This document shows, in pieces, positions 1 to 9,788 of a stretch of DNA of 64,000 bases. The notes under the pieces are model-generated. The model made no database searches, was not told the DNA's origin, and worked only from the letters and a program-made list of their open reading frames with translations. Made by a program: the position numbers and the translations under genes. Within the stretch, counting starts at the first letter, position 1, and every line of letters starts with the position of its first letter. Location: positions 1,372,010 to 1,436,009 of the forward strand of contig JAJEKV010000096.1 in assembly GCA_021234155.1 (NCBI GenBank), in the 5' to 3' direction. The stretch comes from Isoetes taiwanensis. Its lineage: Eukaryota > Streptophyta > Lycopodiopsida > Isoetales > Isoetaceae.

Positions 1-2
1 TG

Positions 3-115
3 AAAGAAAAGCAATGCCTGTTATCTGCAATAGCATGGCTTTTCAATCCATTCACATTTACCATAGGGACAAGAGGCAACGGTGAAGCCATTGTGTGTTG
101 GACAAAATATATTCC
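3..115 (+). CDS. PIG-M-like GPI mannosyltransferase I, single exon fragment
   Basis: The third forward frame reads, from the window edge, a hydrophobic stretch containing WLFNPFTFTIGTRGN followed by EAIVC. This is the hallmark luminal/membrane segment of PIG-M (plant PEANUT1), the ER enzyme that adds the first mannose to the GPI anchor precursor. In the family the sequence continues into another membrane helix. Here it turns into unrelated residues after EAIVC, so an exon probably ends near 105-110 (a GT follows ATT or GTG-T), or the copy is broken. I found no further PIG-M exon downstream, and the 5' part lies outside the window. Family identity is from recognition of the motif; whether the gene works cannot be judged from one exon. 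Confidence 0.55.
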
Positions 116-165
116 ATGCTTCTTGAACCGTCAGGTTATTACCTTTGCTTTCTACTCTGGGAGTA

Positions 166-352
166 GGTGGATGATGTTTTTATGCAGTTGCAAAACGATG
201 TGATCCAACAGCTTGATAGGATGTTTCAAAACCCCGCACTAGCTATTGAACTAGTGCAGGCTGCCTCAATTGGTGAGTGTCAAAGGTTCATAGTTGATAT
301 GCTCTCAACAGGATACCATCCAAGTACAGAACCTTATTTGAATCTTATTTGA
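166..352 (+). CDS. possible short exon, unrecognised
   Basis: A 61-codon open frame starts just after a plausible splice acceptor (GGGAGTAG, then GTGGATGATG) and reads a soluble, mildly acidic alpha-helical-looking peptide (MQLQNDVIQQLDRMF at its start). I do not recognise it, and it does not match the PIG-M sequence expected next. It could be an exon of a neighbouring gene or a chance frame. Confidence 0.2.
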
Positions 353-2768
353 TTTATTTTGTTCAGGTGAATTCTGTGAAAATATTCTATCATTTGTTAA
401 AACTATGGATTATACATATATACATACTTGGTTCCAATTTTGTTGTGCTTCATATTTACATTTCAGAATAGGAAGCCTTCTCATTTCCAAGTAGCTCTTC
501 TAGCAAATTGGGACTAAAAGCACAAGCCCCAAGTAATGGCAAATGTCGTTGCCATTAGTTTTACTAAGCTGCTGTTTATACGAGTAGGTTGTTTAACGAT
601 TTAGGCCCTTGAAGTTTATCTACATTTGCTTTTGTTAGGGCCCGAAGGGCCCAAATTTTTTTTTAATATAGCAATCAACACACAACTACCATTAACATTA
701 TTAACACAAACCATTGCATTTAACACATTTAAATTAAAATCCCCCTTAAACCCCTTTTGGTTTGGGTGCATATTCACACGGGGGGTTACGTAGGGCAGCG
801 AGAGCCCCAAAAATATATTTACAATATATGTACAAAATTAGCACCATTAAGTACATTCTTTCAAACCTTATAGTATTTTGCAAACTTTAATATACAGTAT
901 ACAAAAACTTGTACATGCATACCCCACAAATGAGGATTGCTATATACGGTCCAGATCTTGGAATAAAGGGCAAATATGCCCATGTGACAGCTCTCGTTGC
1001 CCGGAGTAACCTCCCGTGTGAATATGCACTTATATTTCGACATTAATGTTTCATCATCTTTATGTATACCAAGTATGATGTTCCGATTCATCATTTACAA
1101 TGTGCCATCTTATGCCCATCCTCACATAAAACTACAGACTTTGACTATAGTTATAGGTTTACCTCAAAACATGCTCAGATCAACACGTAACTCAGACATA
1201 CTTGCTATGAACAAGCACCACTCATAATCTCAAAAAGATACAGATGCATCGCTTTAATATGAAAGAGCTAGGTTTCTTTTAAAATATTATTAAAGCTCTA
1301 AAAAGTTTTTGTTATAATAAAAATTTACAAAGATTGAATTATTACTGTATGCTTTTCTCATTGCGGCCTTTGCTGGAGCATTGACCTGCAGAGAATGTGG
1401 AAGTCTAGCAGAGAAGGATTGGGTGGCATGTCCAAAGCAGTTGGGTTCGTACAGCCAGATAAAGAGAGCGCCCAGCTGCTGAAGCTGTTGTCATAGCTTC
1501 CGGCCAACCCAGCCCCAAACCATACAACCAATTTTTATATTCGTCATTTTGCGATTTTGGCTCTTCAGCTTGCAGCAGTGAAACCCATTTCCTTCCCTGA
1601 TTTTTACATTACTAATTTTCTCTGACTGGTCTTCTAAATTGGAGGCGAGTCTGACAAACAGAAAAGCTTCAAAAATGGGTCAAGTTCATGCGTATTGGCC
1701 ACCAGAATCTAAAAAGGGATGCACCCATTTTGTCATGACATGCAAAGAAGTAAAAAAGAATCGTCGTTTTTGACCATTTGGTGCGAAAAGCTCAGCAAAA
1801 AGGGGTTTTTGTTTGCGGAGTAGAGCTGGGACAACACCATTGCTAGACTACTTGTAAGATGAAAGGCGCTTATTTGTCAAGCTTTTGGATACCAGCAGTA
1901 GAGGTATGCACAAAATCTTCTTTACTTAATGCTTAGTGATGTCTTTAAACTCATTCTCCACAAAATGCACCCAGGCCTAAGCCACCCAAAACATACTTTA
2001 TGTGGAATGCACCTTGAATCTGTATAGAGTCAACAAGATGATGTTTGACCTGCAATATCATTTTCAACTTAACCTTTTTCATAATGGCTTCTAGATTCTC
2101 ATAAGGAACAGATTGAAAGAGCCAAGGTCTATGATACCATTTTAGCAGTATGGTCTTATAGCAATGAATTGCAGGTGTATGACCTTTACATGTGAATGCA
2201 TCAATTCAGCCTGATATTCCATATCTTCAGATTTGTATCAGAAGCAAATGGAAGTCCATGGAGATGGCTCATCTCTCACAATGTTACATTACTACCAAAG
2301 CTCATCTGATTTGAAAACCAGAATGCATGAACGTTGACCAGCATATGAAAATGCTTCTGAGTTCGGATATAATATGGGAGGATACCAAACCCAAATCTAC
2401 CATTTCTACACATGATTCAAGCCTCAAAATATCGTTGCAGAGCTTATGCAAGTCTCATTAACTATTACATTCAAACAATGATGATTCCAAGGATTTGTCA
2501 TAACACTCTTTAGAAAGAAAGAAATAGCCTTTTCTGTTAAAAGAGTGCATCTTATCTTCACCCATGTTGGACAAGTCCTTAGTGATTCTGAAAATGAAGC
2601 CAATATACACTGATTATGTGCCAGATATAGGGGATTTTTTGACACAACAAGATGAATCAAACTATTCATTGCTTCTCCTCACGCATAAGGCTATATTCTT
2701 GCTTTGAGGCACCTTGAACCACGGCAACAATCCCCATACATCAAGTAGAAAGCTTCTGCCAAGATGTG
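353..2768. other. intergenic, AT-rich, no gene seen
   Basis: Short open frames only, on both strands, with no recognisable domain. The one notable structure is the imperfect inverted repeat listed separately at 767-1031. The stretch 1700-2700 shows nothing I can name. Confidence 0.5.
767..1031. repeat. imperfect inverted repeat, arms about 44 bp
   Basis: The left arm (about 767-809, GTGCATATTCACACGGGG onward) is matched by the reverse complement of about 987-1031 with a handful of mismatches. The arms lie about 180 bp apart. The match fades outside them. It could be a foldback/MITE remnant or a decayed inverted duplication; I saw no convincing target-site duplication. Confidence 0.6.
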
Positions 2769-3295
2769 TCATGGAATCATAGAAGCTTCAAGACTGGGGC
2801 GGTCGTCGGATATGCCACTTGGCAAGTCCGTAAAAGCATTTGGAGATAAACTCGCAATCCGACTCTTCAGGTTGCTGTATGCACAAATGTGTTATATCTG
2901 AACTTTATGATGGCTGGCTAGAAATTAAGCATTACACATACCGTAGGCGCTGGAATATGTGATCCAAATCCACTTTCATCGACCGTAATAGCTTAGTGTT
3001 CATGGAAAAGTCATTAGAAACAGCTAAAAAACTGCGTTCTGAGAAGTCATTGAAATGTGCAAGCACTGCATTGCTATCTTGTAGTCTTCCCAATCTATAA
3101 TAACAAATGTCAATAAGATCAATCACGAAAGCTGCTAGTTAATCCTTTGAAGAACTAGTATCATGCTTACATGAGAAGCTGAAGTTGCTTAAGGTCTTCT
3201 ACATCTTTTTTTTCCAACATATTTTCAAGAAGAGATGATGATGCTTTTGCAGCTTCAACTATTTGATGTTCAGTTTTCGGATCTAAAGACATCAT
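2769..3295 (-). CDS. KXD1: KxDL motif-containing protein (BORC subunit-like)
   Basis: Three exons, 3171-3295, 2942-3094 and 2769-2874, join with GT-AG borders into 127 codons plus TGA. Exon 1 begins at two adjacent ATGs and encodes a helical N-terminus. Exon 2 carries the family core: LGRLQDSNAVLAHFNDFSE and then KVDLDHIFQRL, the KxDL motif itself. Exon 3 supplies NLKSRIASLSPNAF, matching the C-terminus of plant KXD1 proteins. The length is normal for plant members. In animals KXD1 is part of BORC, which positions lysosomes; plant roles are little known. All three exons are open and all phases agree (2, then 2), so the gene looks intact. It runs toward the left edge and stands apart from its neighbours. 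The start was chosen as the first ATG giving the usual N-terminal length. Confidence 0.88.
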
Positions 3296-4628
3296 GATTA
3301 GCATTCCACATGAAGTTTCACCAAACATGAAGAGAATCAACACACTCTTTCTTTTTATCTTGATCTTGCCTTTAAACTTTCAACGCAAAAGATTGGCACA
3401 TATCAGTTGTGGCACATATCATAGCCTGACAGCTTCTTCTGAAAATGCATAAAATAATGCCACAATACAGTTTCCTGAAAAAATATACTCATCTAAGATT
3501 ATCAAAATCCAGCTTCATGCAATGCATTAAAAGATTACCGAAACGAAGCTTCATTCTTTCGATATCTGCAATACAAAACTAGGCTACAGTACCACATAAA
3601 GTTTCAAAAAATGGATTGGCACTTAGAAAGAAATCACATACAAGAAAAAAACTCAAAGCAAGACCATCCTTGTCGTTTTCATTGAGACAAGCAACCCACA
3701 TTAGAGGAGGTTGTATTTAAAAATTGCAACCTTGGATATTTTCCGAACCTATAGGCTTGGAATTTAGCACCCAACCTGGTTATGCCATGTAGGTATGGGT
3801 ACGGTACCTGTTAGGTAGCCTCGTTTCTGTTTCGAAAAATGGCGGTCTACTGCTGTGTCATGAGGTTCTGCCTCGGTCTACTGTCATGAGGCCGGAGTAG
3901 CTTCGTCGGTAGTATCTGAGGCCGGATGTCAACAAAAAAAAAAAATAAGAGGCCTCGACATTCATATCAACATCAGTTCTGTTGCTGATGCTTGCTACCT
4001 CATCCGACCAGCATTGTGTACCAGGTAAATAGATCTTTATCCCTCCATTCACATCGGAGATAGATCTTTATCCCTCCATTCACATCAGAGAGGCAAATTA
4101 AACAAGAGCCTAGCGTTTTTGCAAGAAATAAATCTAAGAATGTCAATTTCAATTTATTACTGTTTCAATCTATTTCAATTTCTTACTGTTATCCGACCTG
4201 TTCCTTGCATTGCATTTGCACCAGAGCAACCTATTCAGCATCTAGGTGTAAGTGGGCATGTACCCCTATCGGATGATGATGGATCTGAGGATGACAAATT
4301 AGAGGAGGAAATACAACCAAATCAGGTTTGATCTATGCTTTGGCAATCTAGTTACTGTTCAAGATTACACTAAAGTCTCTTTCTATTTAAAATCCATTAT
4401 GCTGGATCTAGTTCTACTGCAGGTTACAGTAATGTTTTACATAGCTTATAATTCTGAATCTGCTGCCATGCACCTTTGGGAAAATGTGCTTAAAGAATCA
4501 TACGTAGGCCTTTTAGACCCAAGGCACCCATCATGACAGTTTCCACTGCATATAAGCTGCCTGCATAGAACTGTGCATTATGATATCCACAGTAATCTAG
4601 ATCTGATACCCCATGCATCAATCTGTTA
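3296..4628. other. intergenic with a 31-bp tandem pair and a candidate exon
   Basis: At about 4030-4091 a 31-bp unit (TAGATCTTTATCCCTCC...) is present twice in tandem. At 4225-4325 on the plus strand, a segment flanked by CAG and GT reads an acidic peptide including HLGVSGHVPLSDDDGSEDD, which looks like a coding exon of an unidentified gene. I found no partner exons. The rest shows nothing. Confidence 0.35.
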
Positions 4629-4641
4629 AACACCAATATAT
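4629..4641. repeat. target-site duplication, left copy
   Basis: AACACCAATATAT, identical to 6433-6445, bordering the minus-strand poly(A) insertion. Confidence 0.8.
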
Positions 4642-6432
4642 ATATATATATTTTTTTTTTTTGAGGGTAAGATTTTTTTGATTAATATAAAAACAAGGTA
4701 CACGACCTTCTTGTGGGCTCCACAATAGGCCAGATAGGAAGTATACAATGCTCTTGGTCACCAGATAGGAAGAATTGCAATAAAAACTACTCGCAGCCAT
4801 CAAACTGGAAAACTACCCTAAGATCACGTCCATGTACTATGGTCAAGGTTCTCAACCTCTTCTTCATCCCTGCAAAATGAGTTCAACAGTTTTGAATACT
4901 ACAGGAGAAAGCCAATCGCAATTCCATGGAACTTTCCCAGAGAAGCCTCCAGTAAGATGCTGCAGCCCCGCAGACTCATGGCAGCCCCGTCATGACAAAT
5001 AGGAGTTGCAATAAACAAAATATCTGTTTCAATAGTATCTGCCTCCTGAAGCACACCCCCGAAAGATTTGAAGGCATTAACATTTAAACAGTATATGTGT
5101 TGCAGCTACAAGAGACACAGGTCTCCCGTCCTGTATATCCTGCTTTACCAATCTGACCTGTACGGATCACCATGTCATCCTCTCTACCTGGGATAGAGAA
5201 GGGGAAAAAACCCATAACACGCAAGACCCATAACCCAAGCATGGCACCAAAAATACTGCAATGATCCAGAAAAGTAAGATCCAAGGGAAGTCTCTTGACA
5301 CCCTAGAGGCAATGCCACCATCCTCTCCACCTCCTAAAGTGCTAGACGGCAGAATCAGGCAGTGGGATGCTTCTTCCCGCGCGTTAACTAGGCCAGAGTC
5401 TCTATACTTGCATAATGGTACTAGAAGGAGAATCCTAATCTGTTCCAATGTGTACTACGAGTAGGATCTCACCATCTTCCCATTAAGCAGGTGCATACCA
5501 AGCCTCCCCAAAGGGTGGTCCACAATCTCCATGCCTCTTCCCGCCTTCTACTTGAGCTTTGCCTCCATAATACCCTAGACTTCTTCCGTCAAATCTAATC
5601 TTTTTTCCCATAGCCTCTCCTAGGAGCCACACCTCCTCCTAGCTGGGATAGGAGTGGGCGACATGAGAAAACTAGTCATCCAACTGCGGCTCTCACCCTA
5701 TACATAGAAATCTTCACAGCAGAAACTGAAACCAAAACTGTACAGCCCCGTGTATCATAGAATATGGGCCCATGGAAGAATCATTCTCTCATGTCTCTAA
5801 AACTGGATGAAATCTCAGTTATCAAATAGTGCACAAATAAATCTTACCGAATGAAGAGTACCAGCGCCAAGATTAACCATAGAGTCCATGCTGCAGTGAG
5901 TGCAGCAGATTTTGCTGGGCTGCAGTGAGTGCACCCATCCCTAGCCCGCTGCAATGAGTGCAGCCGTACCTGGCATAGCTACAATGTGCAACAGTGCAAA
6001 ATACAAAGAGAAAGCAACGCTGACAAGCTCACACACCGGGAAGATTAAAATGTGGCATACCATAAGACCTTCGGGCTGAGATACTCCAGTGCAGCAACAG
6101 AGCAAGAAACCGTCTTACTGTTGCAAAGTGGCTTTCCCTATTGATCTAGCCACCGAAGAAGCAAGGAGGTCGCTCTAATAACAAGCCCTTGCACAAACAA
6201 CTCCTCTCCAGAAGCTAAGGCGAGCTTGGATGAAGGTATCATGTGCTCAGGACTGTATCTTCTGATCCAGGCTACCTTTCCTGATCTCCAGTAAGATCAA
6301 ACCGGGAAAAACCAGTGATCCCTTGATCACTCTTCCAGTCACCTCTACGAGCTTGAAGGATCTGCAAGAGATGGGGCGGCCGCCTGCCGCCGCCCTAACC
6401 GCGACCTAACCCTAGCGCCATCCTCCGGTTCC
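4642..6432 (-). mobile_element. poly(A) non-LTR insertion with 13-bp target-site duplication
   Basis: The 13-mer AACACCAATATAT occurs at 4629-4641 and again at 6433-6445. Between the copies the segment reads on the minus strand from a GC-rich head (GGCGCTAGGGTTAGG near 6420) to a poly(A) tail, seen here as T-runs at 4651-4662. That layout is the signature of target-primed reverse transcription. At about 1.79 kb it has no full reverse-transcriptase frame, so it is either a 5'-truncated or internally deleted LINE or a non-autonomous partner. Open frames inside (for example 5167-5448 minus) match no family I know. A short GCTGCAGTGAGTGCA-type repeat is tandem at about 5890-5970. Confidence 0.8.
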
Positions 6433-6445
6433 AACACCAATATAT
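6433..6445. repeat. target-site duplication, right copy
   Basis: AACACCAATATAT, identical to 4629-4641. Confidence 0.8.
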
Positions 6446-6573
6446 TGAGCATGTGCTGATAGTATTTCCTCTGCCTATTGAACTTATGCTGATAATATTG
6501 CTGCTGTCTATTAATTTTCAGTCTGGCTGTTAGTTTTAATTACATAAAAAGATCTCTCCCCAGCATACTGGAT

Positions 6574-7143
6574 CTAGTTTACTGCATAGTACAATAGCAA
6601 TCTATATGCTAAGGCAGATATAGCAGCACATGCATCAAGCATGGCTAAATAGGTGACCCTATTAGGTTGTATGCCTTCAAGCTGCATTTCTTTAAACAAT
6701 GTAAATACCTGCATTTCTGTAAATAAAACTCTGGCTTCTTCAAGACTACCATATTGAAAGTAGGCTGCTAGCATTTCATTCCAAGATACCATATCCCTAT
6801 TAGGCATTTTGTCAAATACATTCCTAGCTCCTTGCAGATTTTGACAACGAGCATAAGCAGAAATCATGAAATTCCAGGAAAACACATTGGGCTCCTGTAT
6901 GCCATGGAAAACTGCACAGGCATCCTTCAAAGCACCACACTTGCCATACATCTCTATAAGAAAATTTGCCAAGAATCTGTCTTTTCCATACCCATTTCTA
7001 ACTATCTGGTTATGAAGCTTGTTACCTTCTAATAAAGCCTTCTCGTTACCATAGCGCTGCAAGAGAGGTACATAATCTCGATATTCTAAGCCAGTATAGC
7101 CTGTGCTGTAACTGGTAAAATTCCTTGCATCTTTTCTTCTGAC
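6574..7143 (-). pseudogene. PLS-class pentatricopeptide repeat protein, broken fragment
   Basis: The frame reads YVPLLQRYGN, EGNKLHNQIV, FLANFLIEMYGKCG, VFSWNFMISAYARC and DMVSWNEMLAAY. These are consecutive L, P and S motifs of plant organelle PPR proteins, which bind single-stranded organellar RNA and guide editing. Only about three motif triplets remain. The frame extends upstream of the first ATG (7062) to a TAG near 7144 without a start codon. After EARVLFTEMQ the sequence jumps within a motif to VFTLFKEMQLEG, so residues have been lost, and it stops before any E or DYW domain. It is a decayed fragment of a much longer gene. Confidence 0.8.
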
Positions 7144-7146
7144 TGC

Positions 7147-7528
7147 CTAAAACCTCATAATCTTGTTGATACCGCTAGGCAACTCCTAATGCCCCATCAC
7201 CATGTTTAAAGTAGCATCCTTGAATTTCCTTGAACCACATCCAATCTCCTTATAAACATGACCTATTTTTGTATTGATAGCCCCCATGGATTTTTACCTC
7301 CCCATGACGACGTTGACGACATAATGGATGCCCCTGAAACATCAATTGTCCAGCCAAGTTTGGTTATAATTCCCTGGTCAAAGAGAACAACCTGTCTTCT
7401 TCAAAACACGTATCAATCCTCAACATATAACAAGTGCCACAATTTGACTAAGCCAGCTGCTCTTTAGATAAATTCATAGACAAGGTGAAGAGGACTGAGA
7501 AATAAAAGTCAAGACAACAAACATCTAT
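7147..7528. other. intergenic, nothing recognised
   Basis: Short plus-strand frame at 7258-7467 without similarity. It may be decayed PPR or 3' flank of the AP2 gene. Confidence 0.4.
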
Positions 7529-8652
7529 TTATATACAAGTTAGAATTAGTGAAATTAATACAGAACTTGCGTACTTTGCAACAGTTTTTTGATTATCGAC
7601 TATTGTGTCATTCCAGACTGCAAAATACGGCATCTGTCTTGTGAAACTCGTTCTGCCATTCAAGTTTTGAAATGGTTGAGGTAGTTGTGATCCATTACCA
7701 GGAATAGACAGCAATTGCTGTTGATTTCCTACATAAGAGAAACTCCTACCATCTTGACATTCAGGTCTGGATCCATCTTCCATGAAGGGCTTGGCTAGTG
7801 CCACCTCTGAGCTTCCAGTGAGTGGACGTGAAGGCAATCCATCCTCAGTCACATCATTACCATCCTGTTCAGAAGGATATAAATTTGATCCTATCAAATT
7901 CTGCAGCATCATTGGCATAGTTTTTTTATTGCACTCCAGTTGATCCTGAACAGAATAATGCTTTTCATGGCCAGCATAACTACTGCTCGTGCCATCATTA
8001 ATATCTCTACCTTGACCTTTAAGTAGATCCCCACTTTGATTATTTGAAACACTATCTTTCCTCCTGGCAATGTCTCCCATTAGAAGACTGGGGCTAGAGC
8101 ATATTTTCTTCAGATTGTATCTGCTTATGTCAAAGTTAGTCACTGCATTTACTCCTCTAAATTTGATAGCAGCAATGTCATAAGCCTCTGCAGCTTCTTC
8201 TTGAGTACCTGAAGAGCAGAAGGCTTAGTTATAGTGATGTTTAGCATATTTTTGAAAGTGCATCTATCTTACTAACTGTTCCCAAGTACAAATCTTTGTT
8301 CCCAGCAACTCTGCCAATCCTAGCATGCCAGCGCCCTTGCTGGCGATGCCTAAAGGATTTTAAACAGTATCAGGAACACCCACTTAGACCAGAACAAACG
8401 GAAATATAGGCCTAAAAACTAAGAAGAGGGATAGCAAAAACCTAGTCACTCCTCGGTACATTGAAGCACCCCTTGAAAATCCACTGCTTTTCCTATCATA
8501 TCATAGCAATAGATGCTCAGTTTTAAGATCTCTTGAAGAGCATATTGGCCCCGATAGAGTACGGGATCTTCTACTGACCTTCTTAGAGATGCCACGTATT
8601 CTTGCCTGGTCATATTCTTCATTTCTTCAAGCTCTAGCTGATAATAAATTAC
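7529..8652 (-). CDS. AINTEGUMENTA/PLETHORA-like AP2 transcription factor, 3' half
   Basis: Four exons with GT-AG borders: 8579-8652, 8442-8492, 8273-8349 and 7529-8208. Together they encode 293 residues plus TAA. Exon 1 gives the linker [19 protein letters not shown], exon 2 [17 protein letters not shown] and exon 3 [19 protein letters not shown]. Exon 4 completes the second AP2 repeat with [17 protein letters not shown] and [10 protein letters not shown], followed by a serine/glutamine-rich tail ending near MPYFAVWND. This is the linker plus second AP2 repeat of the ANT/PLT lineage, DNA-binding regulators of meristem and organ growth. Every phase is kept and there is no stop. The first AP2 repeat and N-terminus are missing: I could not find them in the 260 bp upstream, where a plus-strand gene begins. 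Either the upstream exons lie far away across a long intron, or the gene is a truncated copy. Confidence 0.88.
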
Positions 8653-8917
8653 CTGCAAAAACTACATAGTCATTTGCTGAATGACCAAGGAAAACAGATA
8701 CCAAGAATAAGACTGGCAGTCTAAACCTTCAAACACAAACTTCAGCGGTAGCAAGGATTTTTAATCTATACCATCATGCAAAACTCCAGAAAACTAAAAG
8801 CACGATGATTCTATCAGATTACTATGCAAGACAAGCCATGCTAAGGATCTTTCTAGATTTAATTTATGTTGCAAGGATCTGAGGCAAAGACTCTAAGTCA
8901 TAAACTTATAAAAAACC
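8653..8917. other. short divergent spacer
   Basis: Separates the minus-strand AP2 exons from the plus-strand unknown gene. No AP2 repeat-1 exon and no clear promoter seen. Confidence 0.4.
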
Positions 8918-9724
8918 ATGATTTGTTTTGCAGGAATTGATGCTACCATGCCTCGTAATACAAATTTGAGGGTGCTACACTTGCAAATTGAGCCTGAACG
9001 CCTTCCATTGAAGAATATAACAACAGAAGAAATAAGTCGCTTGCGAGGTGACAAACACTTGGATATTTGTTGCCGAGGAAAATTGTATCCGCCCGACCCG
9101 TTCTCTCATCAACCACCAAAATTTGAGAACATTGTAGAGGCTTTAAACTTCATTTCAGATGGTTCTAAGGGGCTTCTTGGATATGTGCTCCACTTTTGGC
9201 AGCATATTTAGAACCAACAACAAGAGATACATAACAAACAACAAGAAATTTTCAGGAAACACCACAAAATCTTCATGCAACAACAAGAAATCCATAGGCA
9301 ACAAGAGCAAATGCATAGACAACAAGAGGAAATGCACAGGCAGGTGGCTTCATGGCAGATCAAGCTTTCAGTCAAACAAGAAGAAATCGAGGCACTTCAA
9401 AATGAGCTTAAGGGGTTTAAAGAGCAGCGAAGAAAACAGACCTTATCAGACATTAATAGTCTTGTGGCTGGAGGTAGAGCATTTAGAAAGAGGATGAAGA
9501 TGGTCCAAGATATACTTCATCCTGGTGATTCCTCAATGATAGAGGCTCAAAAACCTGACCACATGATTCAATTGTTCCATAATTACTTTAATGAGGACAT
9601 CTTGAAATTGATGCTAGAGCATGACTCCTCTTTCAAACTGATGTTGTTGAATCGGGTAGCTGCGGTAGAAGCTGAGCAAAAAGAAAAGGATGCTCATCCT
9701 AGCCAAGATGTTCAAGAAGCATGA
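8918..9724 (+). pseudogene. glutamine-rich coiled-coil ORF split by one TAG, unknown family
   Basis: One frame runs 269 codons from 8918 to TGA at 9722, broken only by TAG at 9209-9211. The part before the stop is globular (NLRVLHLQIEPERLPLKN, then LRGDKHLDICCRGKLYPPD). The part after it is a heptad-like run of QQQEIHRQQEQMHRQQEEMH followed by a charged helix (EEIEALQNELKGFKEQ) and a helical C-terminus. Glutamine codons crowd the stop, so TAG is probably a mutated CAG, a single C-to-T change. A possible acceptor (TTTTGCAG) at 8926-8933 means translation may start upstream. I do not recognise the family. It lies just before the spliced gene at 9789-11744 on the same strand and may be its 5' part or a separate gene. 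Confidence 0.45.
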
Positions 9725-9788
9725 AGGTGGCATTAGCCGAAGAGCTTATGAATTGCTTTTCTAGTCCTTAAGAGAAGGCCATCCATTG

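Noticed and set aside
9155-9337. Leucine-rich minus-strand frame
   Set aside because: Antisense shadow of the CAA/CAG-rich coiled-coil frame.
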